A DNA stretch of 64,000 nucleotides, taken from NCBI GenBank assembly GCA_047975215.1, contig JBKEDD010000062.1, forward strand, positions 31,846 to 95,845. Direction: 5' to 3'. Each line of letters starts with the position of its first letter. The first letter of the stretch is position 1. The notes under the pieces are model-generated. The model saw only the letters and a list, made by a program, of their open reading frames with translations, had not been told where the DNA came from and ran no database searches. Below, piece by piece: positions 42,700 to 51,468 of this stretch. This DNA comes from JAGRMG01 sp047975215. Its GTDB lineage: Bacteria; Pseudomonadota; Alphaproteobacteria; Rhodobacterales; Rhodobacteraceae. A program made the translations under genes and the position numbers.

Positions 42700-43620
42700 A
42701 TGAGCGACGATATCCGCCTTGCCTTCGCCCACCCCTCCGAGCGGGCGGCGGCAACCGCGCAGGCCGGTCCGCTGGACCGGATTTCGCTGCGCGATCATAT
42801 CGTCGAGGTCGAGATCGGCGCCTTCCAGTCCGAACGCGGCACGACACAGCGCGTGTGTTTCAACGTGGTGGTCGAGGTGCAGCCCGTCGGCAGCCCGATT
42901 GACGACGATGTCGACCGCATCCTGTCCTACGACCGTGTGACCGAGGCGATTGCGCATGAACTGGCCGAGGAACGGTTGAACCTGCTGGAAACGCTTGCCG
43001 AACGCATCGCCGAGCGTATCCTGGCCGAACCGCAGGCGGTGCGCGCCTTCGTGCGCATCGAAAAGCTTGATCGTGGCCCCGGCGCACTGGGCGTCGAGAT
43101 CGTGCGCGAACGCGGCCGGGTCTGGCACAAGCCGCAGGACGAAGACCGCCCGCACCCGCGGCTGGTCTTCCTGTCCAATGCCGCCATCGCGTCGGACAAC
43201 CTGGCCGGCTGGATCGACCAGCTTGAACGCGACGGCCGGCCGCTGATCCTGTGCGTCGGTGCGCCCGATGCGGCGGCGCCGCAATCCGGGCATCGTCTGA
43301 CCCAGCGCCGGATCGACCTTCTGGCCATCGAGCAGACCGCCTGGGTGCTGGCCGCCCGCGATCACCGTTGCGTCGTGACCGCCACCAGGACCGAGCTTGA
43401 CTGGGCAATGAAGCACGGCCGCATCAGCGTCTGGGCGCCCTCCAAGATCGTGCTCGACGCGGTTGACGGCCCTTCGGCGCATCCCGCCGACGCCGTGGCG
43501 CTGGCCGCCTGGTTCGCCACCCATTTTGCAGCACAGGAGATGTTGGTGATCGGGGCCGATCTGCCCGGCAACCCCGGCGTGCCTTTGCGCGCCGTGCCGG
43601 TCACGCAGGCGCAGTTGTGA
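42700..43620 (+). CDS. folB: Dihydroneopterin aldolase fused to an amino-acid-kinase-like domain
   Basis: 306 residues. Residues about 25-135 are FolB: ISLRDHIVEVEIGAFQSERGTTQR, ILSYDRVTEAI and LLETLAERIAERIL are family features. It cleaves dihydroneopterin in folate synthesis. The last about 160 residues do not belong to FolB. RPLILCVGA, LAIEQTAWVLAARDH, GRISVWAPSKIVLD and HPADAVALAAWFATHFAAQEMLVIGAD fit the amino-acid kinase (AAK) pattern, including the part that ends SLAAWLA..LGA..L in that family. A link to the MfnE-type kinases is a guess. It overlaps folP by 4 nt (the folP GTG start). Confidence 0.83.
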   Translation: MSDDIRLAFAHPSERAAATAQAGPLDRISLRDHIVEVEIGAFQSERGTTQRVCFNVVVEVQPVGSPIDDDVDRILSYDRVTEAIAHELAEERLNLLETLAERIAERILAEPQAVRAFVRIEKLDRGPGALGVEIVRERGRVWHKPQDEDRPHPRLVFLSNAAIASDNLAGWIDQLERDGRPLILCVGAPDAAAPQSGHRLTQRRIDLLAIEQTAWVLAARDHRCVVTATRTELDWAMKHGRISVWAPSKIVLDAVDGPSAHPADAVALAAWFATHFAAQEMLVIGADLPGNPGVPLRAVPVTQAQL

Positions 43621-44615
43621 GCGCCTATTTCCGCCCGCTGGTCCAGCATGGCCCGGCCCGCCCCGAAGGCGCGCAGCCCCTGGCTGGCGGCGCGTTGTGG
43701 TTCACGCATCTTCAGTCGCTCTCGCGCGATGGTGTGCCGGGGGTCGTCGCCGCCGCGGATCTGCCCGAACCGGTGCTGGCCTGTCTGACCCGGCCGCGCC
43801 CGCCGCTTCTGGGTCTGGGCATGGACCGGCCGCAAATCATGGGCATTCTCAACACCACGCCCGACAGCTTTTCCGATGGCGGTCTGCATCATGCGCCCGA
43901 GGCCGCGCTCGTGGCGGCGCGCGGCATGATCGCCGCCGGCGCGGCGATCATCGACATTGGCGGCGAATCCACCCGGCCGGGCGCGGCCCCGGTGCCCGAA
44001 GCCGACGAGATCGCGCGCACAAGGCCCGTGATCGCGGCGCTGGCCGGCGAAACCGCCACGCCGCTTTCCGTCGACACGCGAAACGCCCCCGTTGCCGCCG
44101 CCGCGCTGGATGCGGGGGCGCATCTGGTCAACGACGTGTCGGGCCTGACCCACGATGCGGAAATGGTACGCCTGTGCGCCGCGCGGGGCGTTCCGGTTTG
44201 CGTGATGCATGCGCAGGGCGATCCCCAGACCATGCAGGAGAACCCGCGCTACGGCAACGTTCTGCTTGACGTATACGACTTTCTGGAAACGCGGATCGCG
44301 GCGCTGGAACGCGCCGGTATACCGCGCGACCGGATCGTTGCCGACCCGGGCATCGGCTTTGGCAAGACGCAGGGCCATAATCTTGCCATATTGCAAAACA
44401 TCGCCCTGTTTCACGGTTTGGGCTGCGCAATTCTGCTGGGGGTCTCGCGCAAACGCTTTATCGGCACGATCGGCGAGGAACCGCGTGCCGACGCGCGCGC
44501 GCCCGGTTCCATCGCCGTCGGGCTTGCGGCCCTGGCCCAAGGCGTGCAAATCCTTCGGGTACACGACGTGGCCGCGACCGCCCAGGCGGTGCGGCTGTGG
44601 CAGGCGGTGCGCTAG
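43617..44615 (+). CDS. folP: Dihydropteroate synthase
   Basis: 332 residues, about 50 longer than usual at the N-terminus. It joins p-aminobenzoate to dihydropterin pyrophosphate. Signatures are QIMGILNTTPDSFSDGG, DIGGESTRPGAAPV, SVDTRNAPVAAAAL, VNDVSGLT, DPGIGFGKTQGHN and LLGVSRKRFIGTI. The GTG start overlaps folB, and glmM follows 12 bp after the stop. Confidence 0.95.
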   Translation: MSAYFRPLVQHGPARPEGAQPLAGGALWFTHLQSLSRDGVPGVVAAADLPEPVLACLTRPRPPLLGLGMDRPQIMGILNTTPDSFSDGGLHHAPEAALVAARGMIAAGAAIIDIGGESTRPGAAPVPEADEIARTRPVIAALAGETATPLSVDTRNAPVAAAALDAGAHLVNDVSGLTHDAEMVRLCAARGVPVCVMHAQGDPQTMQENPRYGNVLLDVYDFLETRIAALERAGIPRDRIVADPGIGFGKTQGHNLAILQNIALFHGLGCAILLGVSRKRFIGTIGEEPRADARAPGSIAVGLAALAQGVQILRVHDVAATAQAVRLWQAVR

Positions 44616-44627
44616 GAAAGCGGGAAC

Positions 44628-45974
44628 ATGCGGAAACTCTTCGGAACCGACGGGGTGCGCGGCACCGCCAACATCCACCCGATGACGGCCGAGATGGCGC
44701 TGCGCATCGGCGCCGCGGTCGGGCGGTACTTCCGCCGCGAAGCCGGCGGCGTTCACCGCGTCGTGATCGGCAAGGATACCCGTCTTTCGGGCTACATGTT
44801 CGAAAACGCCCTGACCGCCGGGCTGACATCGACCGGCATGAACGTTCTCCTGCTGGGGCCGGTGCCGACCCCGGCGGTCGGCCTCATGACACGTTCGATG
44901 CGCGCCGATCTGGGGGTGATGATCTCGGCCAGCCACAACCCTGCACAGGATAACGGCATCAAGTTCTACGGTCCCGACGGCTTCAAGCTGTCGGACCGCG
45001 CCGAAGCCGAGATCGAGGCGCTGGTCGAGGCCGGGGTGGAACCGGCGCAACCGGGGCATATCGGCCGCGCCAAGCGGATCGACGACGCGCGGTTCCGGTA
45101 TGGCGAGCGGGTCAAGTCCTCGCTGCCGCGCGATCTGCGGCTCGACGGGCTGAAGGTGGTCGTCGACTGCGCCAACGGCGGCGCCTACCGCGCGGCGCCC
45201 GAGGTGCTGTGGGAACTGGGCGCCGAGGTGATTCCCGTCGGGGTGAGCCCGGACGGTTTCAACATCAACCGCGGCTGCGGCTCGACCCAGCCGCAGGTGG
45301 CGGCCGAAACCGTGGTCGCGCACGGTGCCGACGTGGGGATCTGCCTTGATGGCGACGCGGACCGCGCCGTGGTGATCGACGAGACCGGCCGCATCGGCGA
45401 TGGCGATCAGTTGCTGGCGCTGCTGGCTGACCGCTGGGCCGGCGACGGGCGCCTGGAGGGCGGGGCGCTGGTGGCCACGGTGATGTCGAACCTGGGGCTC
45501 GAGCGGTTTCTGGCCGGACGTGGCATCGGGCTCGAGCGCACCGGCGTCGGCGATCGCTATGTCGTTGAACGGATGCGCGAGGGCGGCTTCAACCTGGGCG
45601 GTGAACAGTCCGGCCATATCGTCATGAGCGACTATGCCACCACGGGTGACGGGCTGATGGCGGGGCTGCATTTCCTGTCCGAGATGATACGGACAGGACA
45701 GCCCGCCAGCAGGTTGGCCCGCCAGTTCGAGCCGGTCCCGCAATTGTTGAAGAACGTGCGCTATTCGGCCGGCCAGGCGCCGCTGGATCTGCCGCAGGTG
45801 CAGACGGCCATTGCCGAGGCGGACACGGCGCTGAACGGCAAGGGGCGGCTGCTGATCCGCAAGTCGGGGACCGAGCCGCTGATCAGGGTGATGGCGGAAT
45901 GCGAGGATGAGGCGCTGCTTGTTCGCACCGTCGACGGCGTGGTCGATGCCGTGGCGCAGGCGGTTGGCCCCTGA
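44628..45974 (+). CDS. glmM: Phosphoglucosamine mutase
   Basis: 448 residues. GlmM turns glucosamine-6-phosphate into glucosamine-1-phosphate for peptidoglycan and LPS. The start KLFGTDGVRGTAN, the phosphoserine loop MISASHNPAQDNGIKFYGPDG, the metal loop DGDADRAVVIDE and the sugar-binding EQSGHIVMSD are all present. It is the last gene of the folB-folP-glmM cluster, a linkage common in proteobacteria. Confidence 0.96.
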   Translation: MRKLFGTDGVRGTANIHPMTAEMALRIGAAVGRYFRREAGGVHRVVIGKDTRLSGYMFENALTAGLTSTGMNVLLLGPVPTPAVGLMTRSMRADLGVMISASHNPAQDNGIKFYGPDGFKLSDRAEAEIEALVEAGVEPAQPGHIGRAKRIDDARFRYGERVKSSLPRDLRLDGLKVVVDCANGGAYRAAPEVLWELGAEVIPVGVSPDGFNINRGCGSTQPQVAAETVVAHGADVGICLDGDADRAVVIDETGRIGDGDQLLALLADRWAGDGRLEGGALVATVMSNLGLERFLAGRGIGLERTGVGDRYVVERMREGGFNLGGEQSGHIVMSDYATTGDGLMAGLHFLSEMIRTGQPASRLARQFEPVPQLLKNVRYSAGQAPLDLPQVQTAIAEADTALNGKGRLLIRKSGTEPLIRVMAECEDEALLVRTVDGVVDAVAQAVGP

Positions 45975-46052
45975 ACCGTGCGCGTTTTCGACCCGACCCG
46001 CGGCAACGGCCGTCCGGGTGCGCCACACCGGCCGCGTGAATGCCGCCAACGG

Positions 46053-46081
46053 TTGACATCCATCTGAGGGGCCGGAAGGAT
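46053..46081 (+). promoter_or_regulatory. Possible promoter of the PEBP-like gene
   Basis: TTGACA (46053-46058) and AAGGAT (46076-46081) are separated by 17 nt, about 32 bp before the start codon. The -10 half is weak, so this is only a candidate. Confidence 0.35.
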
Positions 46082-46112
46082 CGTCGCGATATCAAGAGAA
46101 GGATGTATCGCG

Positions 46113-46616
46113 ATGTATTCAAGACGCTTGTTTTCGGGCATTACTGCCGCGTTTTTGCTGGCGGGGGGCGCGGCATGGGCCGACATGTCGGTGCAGTTGA
46201 TGGCGCCCTGGACGGGCGGTGCCGTACCCGCCGGGCAGCAATGCAAGCTCCACGGCGGCAACGGCGCGACCCCGCCGATGAAAGTCAGCGGCCTGCCGGC
46301 GGGAACCGCCGCCATCCTGGTCGAGTATGACGACAAGAGCTACAAGCCACTGTCGCGCGGGGGCGGGCATGGCTCGATTCTCTATCCGGCAAGCGGTACG
46401 TCCGCGACACTGCGGGCGGTGCCGGGCATGACCAACAGGCTGCCGGGGGGGGTGCGTGTCCACAAGCCCGCCAAGTCCAAGGGCGATTACGCCTCGCCGG
46501 GCTATCTGCCGCCCTGTTCGGGCGGGAGCGGCAACCGCTATACGGCCACGGTGAAGCCGGTTTCGGCCAAGGGCAAGGTGCTGGGTTCGGTCACGATCAC
46601 GATCGGCAAGTATTAG
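46113..46616 (+). CDS. Secreted PEBP-like (YbhB/YbcL-type) protein
   Basis: 167 residues with a signal peptide (about 1-23, ending AWAD). It fits the phosphatidylethanolamine-binding protein pattern weakly: GGNGATPPMKVSGLPAGTAAILVEYDD is like the NxSPPLxWxxxPxgxxS...DxD region, GGGHGSILYPASG like the H...ylP part, and SPGYLPPCSGGSGNRYTATVKP like the GYxGPCPPxGxxHRY motif. The match has several non-consensus residues, so its ligand-binding ability is uncertain. AAGGA lies about 10 nt before the ATG. A hairpin follows. Confidence 0.65.
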   Translation: MYSRRLFSGITAAFLLAGGAAWADMSVQLMAPWTGGAVPAGQQCKLHGGNGATPPMKVSGLPAGTAAILVEYDDKSYKPLSRGGGHGSILYPASGTSATLRAVPGMTNRLPGGVRVHKPAKSKGDYASPGYLPPCSGGSGNRYTATVKPVSAKGKVLGSVTITIGKY

Positions 46617-46654
46617 TCACCCGAACCCAAAGTTCGCACCATCCGTCAATTGAC

Positions 46655-46676
46655 ACCGGATCGCTTGCGATCCGGT
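46655..46676 (+). terminator. Hairpin after the PEBP-like gene
   Basis: A perfect 10-bp palindrome (ACCGGATCGC at 46655-46664, GCGATCCGGT at 46667-46676) with a 2-nt TT centre, about 38 bp after the stop. There is no T-tract; it could equally be a protein-binding site. Confidence 0.5.
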
Positions 46677-46892
46677 TCGCGCCCGACCCCGCCCCGATGG
46701 CGGACGCGAACCCAGGTTCTGCCCGGATTCCGGTGTGTCGAACTACGATTCCGCGTCACTGGCGAAAGGTCGCGCAACAGCGGGCGAATTTGTCTGGATG
46801 CAACATGCCCGTGGCGTGTCGCGGTCATTCGGCCCGGCGTCCGGATGTGCCAGACCGGTTGGCCTGCAACGCCCATGGGCTTGAACGGATGC

Positions 46893-46918
46893 GGGGCGCG
46901 TCCTTTAAGACGCGCCCC
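46893..46918 (-). terminator. ilvC terminator
   Basis: A perfect 10-bp stem (GGGGCGCGTC 46893-46902, GACGCGCCCC 46909-46918) with a 6-nt loop lies 34 bp after the ilvC stop. It lies between convergent genes and may serve both strands. The T-tract is missing. Confidence 0.6.
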
Positions 46919-46951
46919 GTCCTGGTTGGGCCGGCCCTGTCTTGCCGCCGA

Positions 46952-47974
46952 TCAGTTCTTGGCCTTGTCGACCATCTTGCCGGCCGAGATCCACGGCATC
47001 ATGGCGCGCAGCTTCTCGCCCACCTGCTCGATCTGATGCGCGTCGTTCATCCGCCGCGTTCCCTTGAAGAACGGCTGGCCGACCTTGTTCTCGGTCATGA
47101 AGTCGCGCACGAACTTGCCGGACTGGATGTCGTGCAGGATCGCCTTCATCTCAGCCTTGGTTTGCTCACGCGGCAGCACGCGCGGGCCAGAGACATATTC
47201 ACCATACTCGGCGGTGTTCGAAATTGAGTAGTTCATGTTGGCGATGCCGCCCTCGTAGATCAGGTCTACGATAAGTTTCACTTCATGCAGGCACTCGAAA
47301 TAAGCCATTTCCGGGGCATATCCGGCCTCGACCAGGGTTTCGAACCCCATGCGGATCAGTTCGACCAGGCCGCCGCACAGCACCGCCTGTTCGCCGAACA
47401 GGTCGGTTTCGCATTCCTCGCGGAAATTCGTCTCTATGATGCCCGAGCGGCCGCCGCCGATGGCGCTGCAATAGGACAGGCCGATTTCCAGCGCCTTGCC
47501 CGAGGCGTCGTTGTCCACCGCCACGAGGCAGGGCACGCCGCCGCCCTTGACGTATTCGCCGCGCACGGTGTGCCCCGGACCTTTCGGCGCCATCATGATG
47601 ACATCGACGCCGGGTTTGGGCTCGATCAGGCCGAAATGCACGTTCAGCCCGTGTGCGAAGGCGATGGCGGCGCCGTCCTTCAGGTTGTCATGAACGTATT
47701 TCTTGTAGGTGTCGGCCTGCAACTCGTCGGGCATGGTGAACATGATCAGGTCGCACCATGCCGCGGCCTCTGCGATGCCCATCACCTTCAGCCCTTCGCC
47801 CTCGGCCTTCTTGGCCGAGGCGCTGCCCTCGCGTAGTGCGACCACCAGGTTCTTGGCGCCCGAATCCCGCAGGTTCAGCGCATGGGCATGGCCCTGGCTG
47901 CCATAGCCGAGAATGGCTACCTTCTTGTCCTTGATCAGGTTGATGTCGCAATCGCGATCATAATAGACGCGCAT
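46952..47974 (-). CDS. ilvC: Ketol-acid reductoisomerase
   Basis: 340 residues, the class I short form. It converts acetolactate or acetohydroxybutyrate in valine/leucine/isoleucine synthesis. The NADPH loop is KVAILGYGSQGHAHALNLRD, followed by MAPKGPGHTVRGEY, ETDLFGEQAVLCGG and EMAYFECLHEVKLIVDLIYEGG with the Mg-binding acidic residues. GGAG lies about 9 nt before the ATG at 47974. It is divergent from the two Lrp-type regulators across a 121-bp gap; control of ilvC by one of them is plausible. Confidence 0.97.
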   Translation of the reverse strand: MRVYYDRDCDINLIKDKKVAILGYGSQGHAHALNLRDSGAKNLVVALREGSASAKKAEGEGLKVMGIAEAAAWCDLIMFTMPDELQADTYKKYVHDNLKDGAAIAFAHGLNVHFGLIEPKPGVDVIMMAPKGPGHTVRGEYVKGGGVPCLVAVDNDASGKALEIGLSYCSAIGGGRSGIIETNFREECETDLFGEQAVLCGGLVELIRMGFETLVEAGYAPEMAYFECLHEVKLIVDLIYEGGIANMNYSISNTAEYGEYVSGPRVLPREQTKAEMKAILHDIQSGKFVRDFMTENKVGQPFFKGTRRMNDAHQIEQVGEKLRAMMPWISAGKMVDKAKN

Positions 47975-48095
47975 GTCTGGCGCTCCTTGTTGCCGGTTTT
48001 GTCTGTTTTGCTTGTTACCCGCCGGACGGCGGATTGCGATTTCGGAATTTTTCGGTATCTGTGTCTTGAAAGAAATATCATGTGTGAAACGATGA

Positions 48096-48566
48096 ATGAC
48101 TGAAAAAATCATTCTCGATGATACCGACCGCCGCATTCTGCGCCAGTTCCAGGCCGCGCCCGATCTGGGCACCGCCGATCTTGCCGGGCGGGCCGGGGTG
48201 ACGCCAGCCACCTGCTGGCGGCGGCTGGAACGGATGCGGGCGGGCGGAATCATCCTGGCGCAGGAGGCGGTGATCGACTGGGCGGCGCTGGGCTATGCGG
48301 TCGAGGTGTCGTTGCGCGTCGCTCTCGACAAGACCCAGCCGCGCGCCTTCGACGAGTTTCTGGCACGGGCGCGCGAGATACCCGAAGTGCTCGAACTCCA
48401 GACCTTCATCGGGCGGGTCGATGTCCGCCTGTCGCTGATCGCGCGCGATATGGGCCACTACCAGCAGCTATATCGCGACCGCATCCTGACCCTGCCGCAT
48501 ATCGCCGATATCGAGGCGCTGATGCATATCGCCCGTGTCAAGCGCGACGAGGCGCTGCCGGTATGA
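48096..48566 (+). CDS. Lrp/AsnC family transcriptional regulator (first of pair)
   Basis: 156 residues. An N-terminal AsnC helix-turn-helix (about 6-60; ILDDTDRRILRQFQ and GVTPATCWRRLERM) is followed by a RAM ligand-binding domain (about 70-150) with VLELQTFIGRVDVRLSLIARD. It is divergent from ilvC and its stop overlaps the second regulator (ATGA). Lrp proteins sense amino acids; branched-chain amino acids are a plausible effector here. Confidence 0.9.
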   Translation: MTEKIILDDTDRRILRQFQAAPDLGTADLAGRAGVTPATCWRRLERMRAGGIILAQEAVIDWAALGYAVEVSLRVALDKTQPRAFDEFLARAREIPEVLELQTFIGRVDVRLSLIARDMGHYQQLYRDRILTLPHIADIEALMHIARVKRDEALPV

Positions 48567-49021
48567 TCGAACTGGACGCGACCGACCGCCGCCTGCTGCG
48601 CGCACTGGCACAGGACGCGACCCAGAGCGCGGGCGCGCTGGGCCGCCGGTTCGGCCTGTCCCAGCCTGCCGCCTGGCGGCGAATTCGGCGGATGCAGGAT
48701 GGAGGCGTGATCGCCGGCCGGCGGCTGCGGCTGGACGCCGCCGCCCTGGGGTTCGGCGTGACCGTGTTCCTGGGGGTCAAGCTGGCCCGCAAGGGGCAGG
48801 TGAGCCTTGAGGATTTCGAACGCGCCGTGGCGGCGATACCCGAGGTGCAGACGGTCGAGCACGTTCTGGGGATGTATGACTACCGCCTGCGCGTGGTGGC
48901 ACGCGATCTGGCCGATTTCGAGCGCGTGCTGCGCCGCCGCATCATGGCGCTGCCCGGTGCGGGCGAGGTCGACGCCAACGTCCTGCTAAGCGAGGAACGC
49001 CGCCCCGGTCCCATCGGCTGA
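48563..49021 (+). CDS. Lrp/AsnC family transcriptional regulator (second of pair)
   Basis: 152 residues, a paralog of the upstream regulator: LDATDRRLLRALAQ and GLSQPAAWRRIRRM form the DNA-binding part, and VQTVEHVLGMYDYRLRVVARD is the RAM core. It is translated in overlap with the first one, so both would be made in fixed proportion and could mix in oligomers. An aminotransferase gene follows 76 bp later. Confidence 0.9.
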   Translation: MIELDATDRRLLRALAQDATQSAGALGRRFGLSQPAAWRRIRRMQDGGVIAGRRLRLDAAALGFGVTVFLGVKLARKGQVSLEDFERAVAAIPEVQTVEHVLGMYDYRLRVVARDLADFERVLRRRIMALPGAGEVDANVLLSEERRPGPIG

Positions 49022-49097
49022 AACAGGTTTTGCCACGCGCGCCGCGGCGCGATAAACCCGCATTGGCCCGCAATCCGGCCCGAAAAGGAGTTTGCCC

Positions 49098-50225
49098 ATG
49101 CCCGCCCTGCTCGACACCGTGGATCCCGAAGGTCTTGAAGAATTCTCGGTGGTGTTCACCGACCGGTCGCTGAACCACATGTCGGCCGCATTTCAGGAGG
49201 TCATGCGCGACCTGTCGGCGATGTTGAAAGAGGTCTATGCGGCCGACGCCGTGGCGCTTGTCCCCGGTGGCGGCACCTATGCGATGGAGTCGGTTGCGCG
49301 CCAGTTCGCCCGCGACGAGGATGTCCTGGTGGTGCGCAACGGCTGGTTTTCCTACCGCTGGAGCCAGATCGTCGAGACCGGCGGCATCGCTGCCTCGGCC
49401 ACGGTGATGCAGGCGCGCCAGGTCGGCAATTCCGCGCCGCGCCCGTTCGCGCCCGCACCGATCCAGGAGGTAACGGACGCGATCCGCAGCCGCCGGCCCG
49501 GCGTGGTCTTTGCGCCGCATGTGGAAACCGCGGCGGGTGTGATCCTGCCTGACGACTACATCGCCGCTCTGGCGGCGGCGGCGCATGAGGTCGGCGCGCT
49601 GATGGTTCTGGACTGCATCGCCTCGGGCGCAATCTGGGTGGACATGGCCGCAACCGGCGTCGATGTGCTGATAAGCGCGCCGCAAAAGGGCTGGAGCGCG
49701 TCGCCATCGGCGGGGCTGGTGATGCTGTCGGCGCGCGCCGAGGCGCGGCTGGAGCAGACCGTTTCGGACAGTTTCGCGCTGGACCTCAGGACATGGCGGC
49801 GGATCATGGCAGCCTACGAGAACGGCGGTCATGCCTATCACGCCACGCTGCCAACCGACGCGCTGCGCGGTTTGCGCGACGCCATGGCCGAAACCCGCGC
49901 GCTTGGGTTCGAACGGTTGCGCGAGGCGCAATGGGCGCTGGGCGACGGCGTGCGCGCGATGCTGAAGGAAAAGGGCGTGGTATCGGTTGCCGCCGAGGGC
50001 TTCGGCGCGCCGGGCGTGGTGGTCAGCTACACGGATGACCCCGACATCCAGAACGGGCGCAAATTCGCCGCCGAAGGCATGCAGATCGCCGCCGGGGTTC
50101 CTCTGCAATGCGACGAACCCGACGATTTCCGCACCTTTCGGCTGGGCCTGTTCGGGCTTGACAAGATCTGCGACGTGGATGCCACCCTGGCGCGGCTGAA
50201 ACGGGTGATCGACCGGGTGCTCTGA
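49098..50225 (+). CDS. Class V aminotransferase (alanine/serine-glyoxylate type)
   Basis: 375 residues of the PLP-dependent class V fold. The PLP lysine is Lys197 in SAPQKGWSASPSAG, with the VLDCIASGAIW segment carrying the PLP-binding Asp. VPGGGTYAMESVARQF near the N-terminus binds the PLP phosphate. AAGGAG lies 8 nt before the ATG. It follows the two Lrp regulators on the same strand and may be a target of them. The exact amino donor is unknown. Confidence 0.85.
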   Translation: MPALLDTVDPEGLEEFSVVFTDRSLNHMSAAFQEVMRDLSAMLKEVYAADAVALVPGGGTYAMESVARQFARDEDVLVVRNGWFSYRWSQIVETGGIAASATVMQARQVGNSAPRPFAPAPIQEVTDAIRSRRPGVVFAPHVETAAGVILPDDYIAALAAAAHEVGALMVLDCIASGAIWVDMAATGVDVLISAPQKGWSASPSAGLVMLSARAEARLEQTVSDSFALDLRTWRRIMAAYENGGHAYHATLPTDALRGLRDAMAETRALGFERLREAQWALGDGVRAMLKEKGVVSVAAEGFGAPGVVVSYTDDPDIQNGRKFAAEGMQIAAGVPLQCDEPDDFRTFRLGLFGLDKICDVDATLARLKRVIDRVL

Positions 50226-50232
50226 GCGGCCT

Positions 50233-51429
50233 TCAGCGCAGCCCCAGGCCCATCCGCATCAGCGTCTTGCGTATCGGTGCTGCCGCATATAGCGCCCCTA
50301 GCCCCAGCGCGCGCGCATCGCGCAGGGGCCGCGCGCCCGCCATAGAGGCGCGGTTCAGCAGGTCGATGCCGGCCACGCGCAGCCTTACGTCGCCGATGCG
50401 CTGCGCGTGATAGGATGTCAGCATGGCGCCGTCGCCCAGCCCGTCGCGCCGGGCGGTGGCAAGATCCAGCAGGCAGGCCAGATCGCGCAGCGACATGTTC
50501 AGCCCCTGTGCGCCGATCGGGGGCACCACATGCGCCGCTTCGGCGATCAGCGCGATGCGCTGGCCGCTCAACCGGTCGGCGGACTGGCTGATGATCGGCC
50601 AGAGGCTGCGGCGCGAGGCCAGTTTCAGCGGCCCCAGCAATTCGCAGGAGCGTTGCGAGATCGCCGCCTCGAAGCTGGCCGTGTCCATGGCCTGCAAGGC
50701 GCGTGCCCGCGGCCCGCTCTCCATCCACACCACCGCCGAACAGGGCGATCCGTCAAGGTCGGGCAGGGGTACCAGCGTGAAGGGGCCGCCGCTGCGGTGG
50801 ATCTCGGTTGAGACGTTGTGATGCGCGACCGGGTGGGTGACGGCGAAGGCAAGCGCCTTCTGGCCATAGCGCGTTCTGCGCACCCCGATGCCGGCCGCCT
50901 GGCGCATTGGCGAATCGCGGCCGTCGGCGGCGATCAGCAGGCGGGTTTCGACCCGGGTTGCGTCGCTCAGCCCGACGCGGGCGCCGGTCTGGCGCGCAAA
51001 CAGCGTGGTGGTGCCGGTCCCGGGGCGGAAATCGACCTTCGGAAGGGATGCCAGATGCGCGAGAATTTCCCGCCGGATCAGCCAGTTGGGCAGGTTCCAG
51101 CCGAACGGTAGCCCGGACAGGTCGGAGGCGCGGAATTCGCGCACCATCCGCGGTTTGGCGTTCACCCCGCCAGCATCCACGATCCGCATGACGTGCAGCG
51201 GCGCGGCATGTTCCGCCAGCCTGTCCCAAAGCCCGCAGCGGTCAAGCAGCGCCTGTGCCGGTTGCAGGAAGGCGGTTGTGCGCAGGTCTGACCCGGCGGC
51301 GTCGCGTTCCGTCACCGGGGCCGCGGGATCGACACAGATCACATCGAAACCCTCGGCGCCGAATGCCGCCGCCGCGCACAGCCCGGCGATGCCGCCGCCG
51401 GAGATCAGGACATCGCACCTGTCGCTCAT
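50233..51429 (-). CDS. UbiH/UbiF-family FAD-dependent hydroxylase
   Basis: 398 residues. The FAD-binding motif DVLISGGGIAGLCAAAAFG (6-24) is complete, and LLIAADGRDSPMRQAAGI is the DG motif. The usual C-terminal GDAAH motif reads AEAAH in RIALIAEAAHVVPPIGAQGLNMSLRD (about 280-305). It probably hydroxylates a ubiquinone precursor ring at the inner membrane. It lies 39 bp after the nucleotidase gene on the same strand. Confidence 0.85.
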   Translation of the reverse strand: MSDRCDVLISGGGIAGLCAAAAFGAEGFDVICVDPAAPVTERDAAGSDLRTTAFLQPAQALLDRCGLWDRLAEHAAPLHVMRIVDAGGVNAKPRMVREFRASDLSGLPFGWNLPNWLIRREILAHLASLPKVDFRPGTGTTTLFARQTGARVGLSDATRVETRLLIAADGRDSPMRQAAGIGVRRTRYGQKALAFAVTHPVAHHNVSTEIHRSGGPFTLVPLPDLDGSPCSAVVWMESGPRARALQAMDTASFEAAISQRSCELLGPLKLASRRSLWPIISQSADRLSGQRIALIAEAAHVVPPIGAQGLNMSLRDLACLLDLATARRDGLGDGAMLTSYHAQRIGDVRLRVAGIDLLNRASMAGARPLRDARALGLGALYAAAPIRKTLMRMGLGLR

Positions 51430-51468
51430 TCGAACGGCTCCTCGTTGCCTATGCGGTCGCCGGCCGGA

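Larger units (their letters stand above)
46617..46951. other. Intergenic region between the PEBP-like gene and ilvC
   Basis: 335 bp between convergent genes with no convincing gene. It contains two perfect inverted repeats listed separately (46655-46676 and 46893-46918), which look like transcript ends of the PEBP-like gene and ilvC. Nothing else is recognised. Confidence 0.6.

Noticed and set aside
43362..46049. An 895-codon open frame antisense to folP and glmM
   Set aside because: No recognisable domain; both plus-strand genes are certain.
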